Shown here in pieces: positions 18,103-29,389 of a DNA stretch of 64,000 bases; the first letter of the stretch is position 1, and each line of letters opens with the position of its first letter. The notes under the pieces are model-generated. The model worked only from the letters and a program-made list of their open reading frames with translations. It searched no databases and was not told the origin of the DNA. Both the position numbers and the translations under genes were made by a program. Origin of the DNA: Flavobacterium cauense R2A-7 (GTDB lineage Bacteria; Bacteroidota; Bacteroidia; Flavobacteriales; Flavobacteriaceae); NCBI RefSeq assembly GCF_000498475.1, contig NZ_AVBI01000004.1:30758-94757 (forward strand). Reading direction: 5' to 3'.

Positions 18103-18306
18103 ATGGCTCGAAATAAGCTTTTTGGCAAACCGTCTGTGCGTCAAATTATTTGGATATTCTCCATTGTATTTCTATTGGCAATAATTGCTCTGTTGTATCA
18201 ATATAAAACTTACTTCGCATTCCTTGGTGCTCCAATAGTTATCGTATCCGTTGCTTTAATGGATTATACTTATCGGCCAAAATTCTACTGGAAAAAAAAT
18301 AATTAA
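18103..18306 (+). CDS. Small two-helix membrane protein, hypothetical
   Basis: The 67-residue product starts at ATG 18103; a TTG-started extension upstream looks unlikely. It has a basic N-terminus, two membrane helices (QIIWIFSIVFLLAIIALLY and FAFLGAPIVIVSVALMDY) and a short polar tail ending KFYWKKNN. It lies 16 bases upstream of the Rnk-like gene, suggesting co-expression. No family is recognised. Confidence 0.55.
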   Translation: MARNKLFGKPSVRQIIWIFSIVFLLAIIALLYQYKTYFAFLGAPIVIVSVALMDYTYRPKFYWKKNN

Positions 18307-18322
18307 TTTAAATCAACATAGT

Positions 18323-18712
18323 ATGAAACCTATTCCAACATTTACAGCAGCGGAATATCAATTGCTTCGCAATCTTTCTAAAAAAAGTATTACATCCAGT
18401 AATGCCAAAGACATGGCGCTTTTAAACGGTGAATTAGACAGAGCCGTTATAATAAAAGACGGAATGATTGAAAAAAACATCATTCGAATAAACTCTTTTG
18501 TTACAGTTGAAGACATGTCTGCCAAAAGACAAATGAAATTTCAGATTGTTTTACCTTCGTTAGCCAATGTAAAAGACAACAAAGTTTCCATTTTGGCCCC
18601 TTTAAGTATTGCCCTAATTGGCTTTAAAGAAAATGATGTTGTAGAATGGGAATTGCCTGCAGGAAAAAAAACCTTAAAAATTGTTGCCGTTGAAAACCTT
18701 TCGGATAATTAA
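18323..18712 (+). CDS. GreA/GreB C-terminal-domain protein, Rnk-like
   Basis: The 129-residue protein has a short helical N-terminus instead of the GreA coiled coil. An FKBP-like GreA/GreB C-terminal domain follows (IIRINSFVTVEDM; VSILAPLSIALIGFKENDVVEWELPAGKKTLKI). This layout matches Rnk and relatives, which bind RNA polymerase near the secondary channel but lack transcript-cleavage activity. The precise role is inferred from the fold. Confidence 0.8.
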   Translation: MKPIPTFTAAEYQLLRNLSKKSITSSNAKDMALLNGELDRAVIIKDGMIEKNIIRINSFVTVEDMSAKRQMKFQIVLPSLANVKDNKVSILAPLSIALIGFKENDVVEWELPAGKKTLKIVAVENLSDN

Positions 18713-18719
18713 ATTTTCT

Positions 18720-18752
18720 AAGAACACCTCATTTTTGTGAAGGTGTTTTTTT
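18720..18752. terminator. Terminator between convergent genes
   Basis: AACACCT pairs with AGGTGTT, followed by TTTTTT. It lies between the Rnk-like gene and the minus-strand exported protein. Confidence 0.7.
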
Positions 18753-19272
18753 ATTTCTTCTCCAGAACAATATCAATCGGTCGGTTGGCTTTTCGTCCGA
18801 ACTGTACTGTTTTTTCGCTTTGTGAGGCACACAACACATACATATTAAACGCAAAAAGCTGAATGGTTTGCGTTTTGTACTTTTTATTCGGATCTTCCAC
18901 TTTCACACTGAAATTATCTGCCGGAAATGTTGCCGCAATGGATAACAGATAATTGTCTTTCGCATACGGAAAAAACCATCTTGCCTTTGGGTTTTCTGTA
19001 GTGATTTTATTCCCATTTTCATCAATCTGATAGTTCATCGAAAACTGAAGCGGCTTGTTACTGTCTCTGAAACTGTAAACATTGTTCAGATTAACAACCT
19101 CTTTCCCTAAGCTGTCTACCACTGTAATTTTCAAATTCTTGATATTTTCTTTTTTCCCGTCTTCGTGAATGTCCAAAACCAAATATGAAGTAAAATCATA
19201 GCCACAATGCATCGCAGGAATCTGTGCATTTACAGTCACTGAAACAAACAAAAGAAAAAACAAGTGGCGCAT
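18751..19272 (-). CDS. Exported hypothetical protein
   Basis: The 173-residue protein has a short signal peptide (MRHLFFLLFVSVTVNA, then Gln) and a beta-rich body with no recognised catalytic motif (DFTSYLVLDIHEDGKK; FSVKVEDPNKKYKTQTI). Two Cys residues (HCGYD near 23 and VLCASQ near 150) might form a disulfide. A CAAAAATA element upstream at 19291 fits a minus-strand -7 site. The function is unknown. Confidence 0.6.
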   Translation of the reverse strand: MRHLFFLLFVSVTVNAQIPAMHCGYDFTSYLVLDIHEDGKKENIKNLKITVVDSLGKEVVNLNNVYSFRDSNKPLQFSMNYQIDENGNKITTENPKARWFFPYAKDNYLLSIAATFPADNFSVKVEDPNKKYKTQTIQLFAFNMYVLCASQSEKTVQFGRKANRPIDIVLEKK

Positions 19273-19313
19273 AATTGGGATTTAAGCAGACAAAAATAAA
19301 TGATTCCAATAAA

Positions 19314-19340
19314 AAAAGCCCTCAAAAAGAGAGCTTTTAT
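19314..19340 (-). terminator. Terminator of the cyclophilin-FKBP gene
   Basis: AAAAGC-C-CTC pairs with GAG-A-GCTTTT (one mismatch). On the minus strand it is followed by a T run. Confidence 0.6.
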
Positions 19341-19361
19341 AAATTTTTAACGGATTTCGAA

Positions 19362-20294
19362 TTATTTCACATCCATCAATTCCACATCGAAAATCAAGGT
19401 AGCATCCGGCGGAATAACTCCACCTGCACCACGGGAACCGTATCCTAAATACGACGGAATTACAAAACGGGCTTTGTCTCCCACTTGCAATAACGCGATA
19501 CCTTCGTCCCAGCCTTCGATAACCTGACCTCTACCTAAAGTGAATTCAATAGGTTGTTTTCTTTTGTAAGACGAATCGAAAACCATTCCGTTTTCCAATG
19601 AACCAGAATAATGAACCGAAACCGTTTTACCTTTTTCAGCTTTTTTCCCGTTTCCTTTTTGGATCATTTTGTAACGTAATCCGCTTTCTGTTTTATCGAA
19701 ACCAGCGGCTAATTTTTCCAAAGCCTCCTCGGCCATTTTTTTTTGCTCGGCGATTCTTTTTTCTCTTGAACCTTCGAAAGTTCTGAAAGCTTCCACAGCA
19801 TTCCATTTTTCCGCTTCCTCACCTACTCTAACGATTTCAATACTTTCAATAATATCGCCCTGAACAATTTCATTCACGATATCCTGACCTTCAACCACTT
19901 GTCCGAAAACAGTATGTTTGTTATCCAACCAATCCGTTGGAACGTGCGTGATGAAAAACTGAGAACCGTTTGTACCAGGACCTGCATTAGCCATAGACAA
20001 TACGCCCGGCTTATCATGCTTTAATTCCGGATGAAATTCGTCGTCGAATTTATAGCCCGGATCTCCTGTTCCTGTTCCTAAAGGACAACCTCCCTGAATC
20101 ATAAAATCTGGAATCACACGGTGAAATTTCAATCCGTCGTAATACGGTTTTCCTTGTGGTTTAATGTCGTTTTCCAAATTTCCTTCGGCTAAACCAACAA
20201 AGTTTCCAACCGTTCCCGGTGTTTTATCATGAGTCAGTTTTATCAAAATAACTCCTTTTGAAGTATTAAATTTTGCGTAAATTCCGTCTTGCAT
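19362..20294 (-). CDS. Cyclophilin-FKBP fusion peptidyl-prolyl isomerase (cytoplasmic form)
   Basis: The 310-residue product joins two unrelated prolyl-isomerase folds. A cyclophilin domain spans about 1-150 ([35 protein letters not shown]). An FKBP domain spans about 200-310 ([51 protein letters not shown]). A charged helical linker joins them. The start chosen is MQDGIYAKF at 20294, because a CAAAATTA promoter element at 20322 lies upstream of it. There is no signal peptide, unlike the two homologues at 58541 and 59694, so this copy probably acts in the cytoplasm. Such proteins are called dual-family immunophilins. Confidence 0.9.
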   Translation of the reverse strand: MQDGIYAKFNTSKGVILIKLTHDKTPGTVGNFVGLAEGNLENDIKPQGKPYYDGLKFHRVIPDFMIQGGCPLGTGTGDPGYKFDDEFHPELKHDKPGVLSMANAGPGTNGSQFFITHVPTDWLDNKHTVFGQVVEGQDIVNEIVQGDIIESIEIVRVGEEAEKWNAVEAFRTFEGSREKRIAEQKKMAEEALEKLAAGFDKTESGLRYKMIQKGNGKKAEKGKTVSVHYSGSLENGMVFDSSYKRKQPIEFTLGRGQVIEGWDEGIALLQVGDKARFVIPSYLGYGSRGAGGVIPPDATLIFDVELMDVK

Positions 20295-20395
20295 TTTGTT
20301 TTGCTTTAAATTTCTGAACTGCAAAATTACGAATTTAAAATCTAAAAAGTTTCATAAATAATCGACTTCCGTTTTCGCATAATTCAGATTCTTTT

Positions 20396-20403
20396 TACAT
20401 TTG
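20396..20403 (+). promoter_or_regulatory. -7 promoter element for the GNAT operon
   Basis: TACATTTG matches TAnnTTTG about 21 bases before the acetyltransferase start. Confidence 0.4.
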
Positions 20404-20423
20404 AAAGAGAAAATCATCAATGC

Positions 20424-20882
20424 ATGCATGCAACCCTAATTTCCTACCGGTCCGAATATAAAAATCAATTTATCGCACTGAACAAAGCCTGGTTGGAAGA
20501 ATTTTTCTTTGTGGAAAAACACGATTTGAAAGTTTTTGAAAATATTGAGGAAGTCATTCTGAATCCGGGTGGTGAAATCTTTTTCTGTTTGGTGAATGGT
20601 GAAGTGGCCGGAACTGTTGCCATGCAAAAAGTAAACGACAAGGTCTATGAAATGGCAAAATTGGCGGTTGATAAAAAGTTTCAGGGACAAAAACTGAGCA
20701 ATTTGTTAGTCGACGCCTGTATTGATTTCGCAAAAAAGAAAAATGCCGAAAAAATCATGCTGGTTTCCAGCACCAAATTAACACCGGCGCTGAACCTGTA
20801 TCGAAAATACAATTTTAAAGAAACACCTTTGGATGAAACCGATTACCATCGTGCCGATATTCAAATGGAATTGTATCTTTAA
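20424..20882 (+). CDS. GNAT-family N-acetyltransferase
   Basis: The 152-residue protein has the GNAT fold: VAGTVAMQKVNDKVYEMAKL as the central strand pair, and KKFQGQKLSNLLVDACIDFA as the acetyl-CoA pyrophosphate loop (Q/R-x-x-G-x-K variant). Near the C-terminus comes STKLTPALNLYRKYNFKET. The acceptor cannot be predicted. It heads a compact run with a methyltransferase (17-base gap) and a DUF1569 protein. Three overlapping ATGs occur at the start (20420, 20424, 20428); 20424 is in frame. Confidence 0.82.
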   Translation: MHATLISYRSEYKNQFIALNKAWLEEFFFVEKHDLKVFENIEEVILNPGGEIFFCLVNGEVAGTVAMQKVNDKVYEMAKLAVDKKFQGQKLSNLLVDACIDFAKKKNAEKIMLVSSTKLTPALNLYRKYNFKETPLDETDYHRADIQMELYL

Positions 20883-20899
20883 ACAAAAGAATCACATTT

Positions 20900-21700
20900 A
20901 TGAAAATCCCTAAAGATTATCTCGATATCAATAAAAAAACCTGGAACAGCAAAACGGACGTTCACATTGCATCCGAATTCTATGACACAGAAAGTTTCAT
21001 CAACGGAAAAAATACTTTAAACGAAATTGAACTTGCTTTATTGGGCGATGTTTCGGGAAAAAAAATCCTGCACCTGCAATGTCATTTCGGGCAGGATACA
21101 CTTTCGTTTGCACGATTAGGCGCCAAAGCAACCGGAGTGGATTTATCCGATAAAGCCATCGAAAGAGCCCGTGAATTCAATACCGAATTACAACTCGATG
21201 CTACATTCATCAATTGCGATATTTACGATTTACCGAATCACCTCGAGGAACAATTCGACATCGTTTTTACCAGTTATGGAACCATTGGTTGGCTACCCGA
21301 TTTGAACAAATGGGCCAATGTGGTTTCGCATTTTTTAAAACCGGGCGGAAAATTTGTCATGGCCGATTTTCATTCTGTAGTTTGGATGTTCGACGATAAT
21401 TTCAAAGAAGTTTTTTACAGTTATTTTAATGTCGAACCCATTGTAGAAGCCGAATCCGGAACGTATGCAGACAGGGATGCGGAAATTGCAACACAAACTG
21501 TTACCTGGAACCACCCGACGAGCGAAATTTTAAACGCATTACTCTGTAACAAAATGGAAATTCAGTCGTTTAATGAATACGACTATTCTCCTTACAACTG
21601 TTTCAACGAAACGGAAGAATTTGAAAAAGGAAAATTCAGAATCAAACATTTGAAAAATAAAATTCCGATGGTTTATTCTTTAACAGCAATCAAAAAATAA
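20900..21700 (+). CDS. Class I SAM-dependent methyltransferase
   Basis: The 266-residue protein has a Rossmann methyltransferase core: KILHLQCHFGQDTLSFARLG (motif I variant with LQC-H-FG), ATGVDLSDKAIERA (motif II acidic end) and FDIVFTSYGTIGWLPDL (motif IV). The C-terminal half (FHSVVWMFDD; YDYSPYNCFNET) is shared with uncharacterised small-molecule methyltransferases. The substrate is unknown. It is probably co-transcribed with its neighbours. Confidence 0.83.
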   Translation: MKIPKDYLDINKKTWNSKTDVHIASEFYDTESFINGKNTLNEIELALLGDVSGKKILHLQCHFGQDTLSFARLGAKATGVDLSDKAIERAREFNTELQLDATFINCDIYDLPNHLEEQFDIVFTSYGTIGWLPDLNKWANVVSHFLKPGGKFVMADFHSVVWMFDDNFKEVFYSYFNVEPIVEAESGTYADRDAEIATQTVTWNHPTSEILNALLCNKMEIQSFNEYDYSPYNCFNETEEFEKGKFRIKHLKNKIPMVYSLTAIKK

Positions 21701-21708
21701 TACTATTT

Positions 21709-22155
21709 ATGGAAAGTTTATTCAATCCGCAAGGCAATCAAAACATTATAGACCGAATTCAAAAACTACAACCTACTACACTGTCCCAATGGGGTAAAAT
21801 GACGGTAAGCCAAATGTTGGAACACTGTCAGGCTCCGTTAAAAGTAGCGTTTGGCGATTTGGTTTTAAAACGAAACCTCATGGGATTCCTTTTTGGAAAA
21901 TTAGCCAAAAAAACTTTGGTAAACAACAAACCTTTCGACCATAATCTGCCTACTGCCAAAGAATTCGTCGTTACCCACGAACCGGAATTTGAAAAAGCAA
22001 AAGCCGAATTAATTAAAGACGTTACCCGTTTCAGCCAAGGACCTTCAGCCATTAAAAACCTGAAACATCCTTTCTTCGGACACATGACTGAAAACGAATG
22101 GGATGTGGCACAATGGAAACATTTGGATCATCATTTGAGACAGTTTGGGGTTTAA
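21709..22155 (+). CDS. DUF1569 (DinB-like) protein
   Basis: The 148-residue helical protein resembles the DinB/YfiT-like DUF1569 family. It shows MTVSQMLEHCQAPLKVAFGD, HPFFGHMTENEW and the C-terminal WKHLDHHLRQFG. The well-spaced His residues fit the metal-binding triad of DinB-like four-helix bundles. It follows the methyltransferase by 8 bases. The role is unknown; thiol-dependent transferase activity is a family possibility. Confidence 0.78.
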   Translation: MESLFNPQGNQNIIDRIQKLQPTTLSQWGKMTVSQMLEHCQAPLKVAFGDLVLKRNLMGFLFGKLAKKTLVNNKPFDHNLPTAKEFVVTHEPEFEKAKAELIKDVTRFSQGPSAIKNLKHPFFGHMTENEWDVAQWKHLDHHLRQFGV

Positions 22156-22196
22156 TTCAGTAATCCGTCTACAGTGGTCAGTTTGCAGAAACTTTG

Positions 22197-22204
22197 TACC
22201 TTTG
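22197..22204 (+). promoter_or_regulatory. -7 promoter element for trmD
   Basis: TACCTTTG matches TAnnTTTG 32 bases before the trmD ATG. A short direct repeat CCTCAGAA(C) x2 follows in the leader at 22208-22224. Confidence 0.45.
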
Positions 22205-22235
22205 CGCCTCAGAACCTCAGAACCTTTTTTAAAAA

Positions 22236-22913
22236 ATGCGCATCGATATCATTACCGTTTTACCAGAACTCATCCGAAGTCCGTTTGAAGCTTCCATACT
22301 GAAAAGAGCCATCGCCAAAGGATTGGTGGAAGTACATATGCACAACCTTCGCGATTACAGTACCAACAAACACAAAAATGTGGATGATTATCAGTTTGGT
22401 GGCGGTGCCGGTATGGTAATGAGTATCGAACCGATTGCAGCCTGTATTGAAAAATTACAAAGCGAACGCAAGTACGACGAAGTGATTTATATGACTCCTG
22501 ATGGCGAAACGCTGAACCAGAAAATGGCAAATTCGATGTCGATGTTAAAAAACATCATCATCCTTTGCGGACATTATAAAGGTGTAGACCAACGCGTTCG
22601 TGATTTATTCATCACCAAAGAAATTTCGATTGGCGATTATGTTTTATCGGGAGGCGAATTGGGCGCAGCGGTTTTATGCGATTCCATTATCCGACTGATT
22701 CCCGGCGTTTTAAGTAACGAAACCTCGGCATTGACAGACAGTTTTCAGGACAACTTACTCTCTCCTCCTATTTACACACGACCGGCAGAATACAAAGGAC
22801 ACAAAGTTCCGGATGTTTTATTGAGCGGAAATTTTGCCGAAATCGAAAAATGGCGGGAGAATATGGCGTATGAACATACCAAAACACGCCGACCGGATTT
22901 ATTGGAGGAATAG
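22236..22913 (+). CDS. trmD: tRNA (guanine-37-N1)-methyltransferase
   Basis: The 225-residue SPOUT enzyme methylates G37 of tRNAs to prevent frameshifting. It is recognised by [13 protein letters not shown], the SAM-binding trefoil knot ([27 protein letters not shown]) and the C-terminal domain ending [15 protein letters not shown] ([13 protein letters not shown]). It is about the usual length. Unlike the classic rpsP-rimM-trmD-rplS operon, rpsP and rimM are absent here, and rplS lies 291 bases downstream with its own leader. Confidence 0.95.
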   Translation: MRIDIITVLPELIRSPFEASILKRAIAKGLVEVHMHNLRDYSTNKHKNVDDYQFGGGAGMVMSIEPIAACIEKLQSERKYDEVIYMTPDGETLNQKMANSMSMLKNIIILCGHYKGVDQRVRDLFITKEISIGDYVLSGGELGAAVLCDSIIRLIPGVLSNETSALTDSFQDNLLSPPIYTRPAEYKGHKVPDVLLSGNFAEIEKWRENMAYEHTKTRRPDLLEE

Positions 22914-22916
22914 TGA

Positions 22917-22958
22917 GCAGAAGTAAGATTGCAGAAAGCAGTGAGCATATTGCAAGAA
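22917..22958 (+). repeat. Dispersed 42-bp intergenic repeat, copy 2
   Basis: It begins 4 bases after the trmD stop and matches 7357-7398 at 37 of 42 positions. See that entry. Confidence 0.7.
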
Positions 22959-23092
22959 CAAATCAGAAACACAATTACTAAAGAACTGTAAAGAAACGTT
23001 TGAGATGTAAAATCAACTTGTTTCTTGTCTTTCAAAAGCCAAAAAAACTTTGAAATTGAAATAAATTGGAGTGGACAGTCAAAAAAACTCAC

Positions 23093-23118
23093 AATTCATA
23101 ATTCATAATTCATAATTA
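23093..23118 (+). repeat. AATTCAT tandem repeat
   Basis: Three contiguous copies of AATTCAT, then a degenerate AATTATT, lie in the gap before rplS. A loosely similar AT-rich palindromic stretch lies at 52481-52512. Confidence 0.5.
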
Positions 23119-23127
23119 TTTATTAAT

Positions 23128-23204
23128 TTCGCAGCCAAATTCAGCCCAACCTCTGACGATAACCGTGAATGTTGCTCTGATTCAAACATTTAACATTAAT
23201 AATC
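23128..23204 (+). promoter_or_regulatory. rplS promoter and candidate ribosomal-protein leader
   Basis: TAATTTCG near 23128 approximates the -7 element. The leader that follows is about 70 bases and contains complementary AATGTT and AACATT segments near the start codon. Leaders of this kind regulate r-protein genes, and one upstream of L19 has been proposed for Flavobacteria. This assignment is tentative without a covariance search. Confidence 0.35.
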
Positions 23205-23555
23205 ATGTCAAGTTTATTAAAATTTGTTCAAGACGAATTAGTAACAAGAAAAGATTTCCCTGAATTTTCTGCAGGTGATACTATCACTGTGTACTACGAA
23301 ATTAAAGAGGGTGAAAAAACAAGAACACAGTTCTTCAAAGGAGTTGTAATCCAAAGAAGAGGTGCTGGTGCAACGGAAACGTTCACTATCCGTAAAATGT
23401 CTGGTGCTGTAGGTGTAGAGCGTATCTTCCCTGTAAACATGCCGGCTTTACAAAAAATTGAATTGAACCAAAGAGGTAAAGTTCGTAGAGCTCGTATCTA
23501 CTACTTCAGAGAACTTACTGGTAAAAAAGCAAAAATCAAAGAAAGAAGAAGATAA
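23205..23555 (+). CDS. rplS: 50S ribosomal protein L19
   Basis: The 116-residue protein is the full-length L19: [57 protein letters not shown], and the basic C-terminus [14 protein letters not shown]. It sits at the 30S-50S interface (bridge B8 region). It is transcribed alone and ends in a strong terminator. Codon use is biased towards the common codons expected for a highly expressed gene. Confidence 0.97.
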   Translation: MSSLLKFVQDELVTRKDFPEFSAGDTITVYYEIKEGEKTRTQFFKGVVIQRRGAGATETFTIRKMSGAVGVERIFPVNMPALQKIELNQRGKVRRARIYYFRELTGKKAKIKERRR

Positions 23556-23579
23556 TTCACTTTCCGAAGTTTATAAAAT

Positions 23580-23608
23580 CAGCTCCAATTCTATTGGGGC
23601 TTTTTTTA
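23580..23608 (+). terminator. Terminator after rplS
   Basis: The stem AGCTCCAAT/ATTGGGGCT has a 3-base loop, followed by TTTTTTT. Confidence 0.85.
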
Positions 23609-23776
23609 TGCAAAAAAAATACACTCAAATTATCAGATTCATAATTATAAGTCGCCAAAATAACAATCTGATAATTCGCTTAAATCTGATTAAATCCACA
23701 TCGCTTTTCGGACTGATTTTCTTATATTTGCCTTGCATTTTAAGCAGCATTTTATACATCAAATTATTTATTCTGA

Positions 23777-26011
<2,235 letters not shown>

Positions 26012-26033
26012 TCTGATTTTTTATCAGACTACA

Positions 26034-26068
26034 AAAAAAAGACGATTCGGAAGGATCGTCTTTTTTAT
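26034..26068 (+). terminator. Terminator after icd
   Basis: GACGAT pairs with ATCGTC around an 8-base loop, with flanking A and T tracts. Confidence 0.8.
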
Positions 26069-26140
26069 TAACCTCATCTTAACAGTTGTTTCGCTACAAA
26101 AACTCGAAATTTACAGCCAATTCATACTAAAGGTAACAAC

Positions 26141-28519
26141 ATGATACTCAGGAAAACATCCATTACATTCCTTATCCTTTTCATTTGCTGTTTTTCATCC
26201 TACGCTCAGGAAAAATTTATTTTGAGCGGAATCATAACGGATGCCAAAACCAACGAAACCTTAATCGGTGTAAACATCTATTTTCCGGAACTGAAAACAG
26301 GCACCAATACCAACGAATACGGCTTCTATTCGATTTCACTTCCGAAAGGAGACTACACAATTCAATACAATTACGTGAGTTATCTACCGTTGGAAGAGAA
26401 GATAAATCTGCAACAAAATACCAAGAAAAACATCGCTTTAACCGAAAACGCCCAGCAATTGGACGAGGTGGTCATTATAGAAAACCGAAAAAAAGCCGAC
26501 ATCAGAAAACCGGAAATGAGCGTTAACAAACTTACAATTGCCGAAATCAAAAAAATGCCGGTAATTTTAGGCGAAACCGATATCTTGAAATCAATTTTAC
26601 AACTTCCCGGAGTTACCAATGCCGGGGAAGGACAATCCGGTTTCAATGTACGCGGTGGTGCTGCCGATCAGAACCTGATATTATTAGACGAAGCTACTAT
26701 TTACAATTCCTCGCATCTTTTTGGTTTCTTTTCGGTGTTCAATTCCGATGCGATTAAAGATCTGAAATTATACAAAGGCGGCATTCCGGCCCGTTTTGGT
26801 GGACGCGTGGCTTCTGTACTCGACATTTATCAAAAAGACGGCAACAGTAAAAACTTTCACGTTAATGGCGGTATCGGATTAATTTCCAGCCGATTACTGG
26901 CCGAAGGTCCGATTGTAAAAGACAAAGGTTCATTTCTTGTAGCCGGAAGAAGTTCGTATGCACATTTGTTTCTGAAACTGACCGACAATAAAAACTCGGC
27001 CTATTTCTATGATTTGAATACCAAACTGACCTATAAATTCAACGAGAACAACAACCTCTTTTTGTCCGGATATTTTGGACGGGACGTTTTCAGTCTCAAC
27101 GAAAGTTTTAAGAACACCTACGGAAATTCCGTTTTAAACCTGCGTTGGAATCATTTGTTTTCGGATAAATTATTCTCCAACATGTCCTTCATTTACAGCG
27201 ATTACTATTACGGATTAACGCTTGATTTTGTAGGTTTCAATTGGGACAGCGGTATCAAAAATTACAATTTCAAATACGATTTAAAACATTATTTATCGGA
27301 TAAATTCAAATTGGCTTACGGACTGAATACCGTGTATTACGATTTCAATCCAGGAACCATTGAACCAAACAATTCCGAATCAGGCATCAACCCAGATCAA
27401 TTGGATAAAAAATACGCTTTTGAGCCATCCTTTTATATTGAAACAGAACAACAGCTTACCAAAAAGTTTTCTGTGAATTACGGTTTGCGGTACAGCATGT
27501 TTTACCGATTGGGCAGTCAGGAAATCAATACCTATGCGAACAATCAGGCCGTGGTTTGGAACAACGATTTGAAAATCTACGAAAAAGCCACACCTACCGG
27601 AACCGAAAAATTCGGCAAAAACGAAACAATGGCCAGTTTTAACAATCTCGAACCGCGTTTGGCTGTTGCCTATACTTTAGACGACAACCAATCCGTAAAA
27701 GCGAGTTACAATCGTATGGCACAATACCTGCATCTGATTTCCAATACCGCTTCTCCTACTCCGCTGGATGTTTGGACGCCGAGCGATAAATTCATCAAAC
27801 CACAATTGTTAGATCAGGTGGCTGTGGGGTACTTCCGAAATTTCAGCAAGGATAAATATTCTTTGGAAGTGGAAACCTTTTATAAAAAAGTGAAAAACCG
27901 AATCGACTATATTGACGGCGCCGATTTAATCGCCAACAATGCTATCGAACAAGTAGTTTTAAACGGTCGTTCCCGTGCTTACGGACTGGAAGTATTACTA
28001 CGTAAAAACACCGGAAAACTTAGCGGCTGGATTTCGTATACGCTTTCCAGAACAGAACAGCAAACACCGGGAAGAACACCCGAAGAATACGGAATTAATT
28101 ATGGAAACTGGTATAAATCAGGCTATGATAAAACACACAATCTTTCCGTAACCGGGGCGTACAAATTAAATGAAAAGTGGACGTTTGGCTCAATATTTAC
28201 TTTACAGACCGGACAACCTGTAACTTTTCCGGACAGTTATTATGTATATCAAGGCATTCAGATTCCGAATTACGGTGGACGAAACGAAAGTAATCTTCCC
28301 ACCTACCATCATTTAGATGTTTCGGCAACCTTAACACCTAGAAAAAACAAAAACCGAAAATGGCAGGGCGAATGGGTTTTCAGTGTGTATAATATCTACA
28401 ATCGAATGAATTCGGCTTCGATTTCCTTCCGACAAAATTCGGATACCGGAAACAATGAAGCAGTACGTTTATCTATTTTCGGAGCGGTTCCGAGTGTTAC
28501 TTATAATTTTAAATTTTAA
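26141..28519 (+). CDS. TonB-dependent receptor
   Basis: The 792-residue outer-membrane protein has a signal peptide (MILRKTSITFLILFICCFSS...AQ). A carboxypeptidase-like regulatory domain spans about 25-100 (SGIITDAKTNETLIGVNIY). A plug domain spans about 120-230 (ILQLPGVTNAGEGQSGFNVR, GGIPARFGGRVASVLDIY), and a beta-barrel ends in an aromatic residue (SVTYNFKF). It takes up a ligand at the expense of proton-motive force through TonB. It is followed at once by a DUF4249 lipoprotein, a pairing seen repeatedly in Flavobacteria. The substrate is unknown. Confidence 0.92.
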   Translation: MILRKTSITFLILFICCFSSYAQEKFILSGIITDAKTNETLIGVNIYFPELKTGTNTNEYGFYSISLPKGDYTIQYNYVSYLPLEEKINLQQNTKKNIALTENAQQLDEVVIIENRKKADIRKPEMSVNKLTIAEIKKMPVILGETDILKSILQLPGVTNAGEGQSGFNVRGGAADQNLILLDEATIYNSSHLFGFFSVFNSDAIKDLKLYKGGIPARFGGRVASVLDIYQKDGNSKNFHVNGGIGLISSRLLAEGPIVKDKGSFLVAGRSSYAHLFLKLTDNKNSAYFYDLNTKLTYKFNENNNLFLSGYFGRDVFSLNESFKNTYGNSVLNLRWNHLFSDKLFSNMSFIYSDYYYGLTLDFVGFNWDSGIKNYNFKYDLKHYLSDKFKLAYGLNTVYYDFNPGTIEPNNSESGINPDQLDKKYAFEPSFYIETEQQLTKKFSVNYGLRYSMFYRLGSQEINTYANNQAVVWNNDLKIYEKATPTGTEKFGKNETMASFNNLEPRLAVAYTLDDNQSVKASYNRMAQYLHLISNTASPTPLDVWTPSDKFIKPQLLDQVAVGYFRNFSKDKYSLEVETFYKKVKNRIDYIDGADLIANNAIEQVVLNGRSRAYGLEVLLRKNTGKLSGWISYTLSRTEQQTPGRTPEEYGINYGNWYKSGYDKTHNLSVTGAYKLNEKWTFGSIFTLQTGQPVTFPDSYYVYQGIQIPNYGGRNESNLPTYHHLDVSATLTPRKNKNRKWQGEWVFSVYNIYNRMNSASISFRQNSDTGNNEAVRLSIFGAVPSVTYNFKF

Positions 28520-28523
28520 TACG

Positions 28524-29351
28524 ATGAAAAAGACAGTTCAATATATCAGCCTGATTCTTATCGCTTTATTAACTTTCGGTTGTGAGAAAGTAGTTGACGT
28601 AGATTTGGATACCGCGCCACCGAAACTGGTTGTAGATGCTTCCATTCAATGGGTTAAAGGCACATCGGGTAACGAACAAAAAATAAAACTTACCACTACA
28701 GCTCCTTATTATAACAACAGTGTTCCTGTAGTTTCGGGAGCTACTGTTTTTATAACCAACAGCGCTAATGTCGTTTTTAATTTTATCGAAATTCCCAATA
28801 CGGGAGAATACCTTTGTACCGACTTTCAGCCGGTTATCAATGAAACGTATACCCTAACCGTAATTTACAACGGACAAACTTTTAATGCAACCGAAACCCT
28901 TACCGCCGTTCCCGATATCGAAAATAATATCGAACAGAATAATGAAGGAGGATTTACCGGAGATGAAATCGAAATCAAGTTTTTTTATCAGGACAATGGT
29001 GCCGAAGATAATTTTTACATGATTGGCATCAAAACGAATTACAAACCTTTCCCGGAATATGGAGTTTTAGAAGACCGCTTTTTCCAAGGTAATCAAATGT
29101 TTGGATTGTATTCTAATGAAGATTTAAAACCGGGTGATTTGGTAAACATCAAATTATACGGAATTTCACAACAGTATTACAATTATATGAACGTATTACT
29201 CTCTGTAGCAGGAGGCGGAGGTGGCGGACCGTTTCAATCACCACCGGCAACCGTTAGAGGAAATGTGGTGAATCAGGCCGATGAGAATAATTTTGCTTTG
29301 GGTTATTTTAATCTTTCGGAAGTCGACACGGTAGATTATACGATTCAATAA
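28524..29351 (+). CDS. DUF4249 outer-membrane lipoprotein paired with the receptor
   Basis: The 275-residue protein begins at ATG 28524 with a lipoprotein signal ending at Cys20 (ALLTFGC), followed by EKVVDVDLD, the typical DUF4249 opening. An Ig-like N-terminal segment (LVVDASIQWVKG; YTLTVIYNGQTFNATETLTA) leads to a larger domain with a glycine run near 230. The start lies 4 bases after the receptor stop, so the two are co-translated. By analogy with SusD and other receptor lipoproteins it may cap the barrel; this is inference. Confidence 0.85.
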   Translation: MKKTVQYISLILIALLTFGCEKVVDVDLDTAPPKLVVDASIQWVKGTSGNEQKIKLTTTAPYYNNSVPVVSGATVFITNSANVVFNFIEIPNTGEYLCTDFQPVINETYTLTVIYNGQTFNATETLTAVPDIENNIEQNNEGGFTGDEIEIKFFYQDNGAEDNFYMIGIKTNYKPFPEYGVLEDRFFQGNQMFGLYSNEDLKPGDLVNIKLYGISQQYYNYMNVLLSVAGGGGGGPFQSPPATVRGNVVNQADENNFALGYFNLSEVDTVDYTIQ

Positions 29352-29389
29352 TTATTTCTACTTTTACAAACACTTAGAAAACACCATTC

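Noticed and set aside
29352..29389. TPP riboswitch upstream of thiamine pyrophosphokinase
   Set aside because: The gap is only 38 bases and lacks the conserved CUGAGA core.
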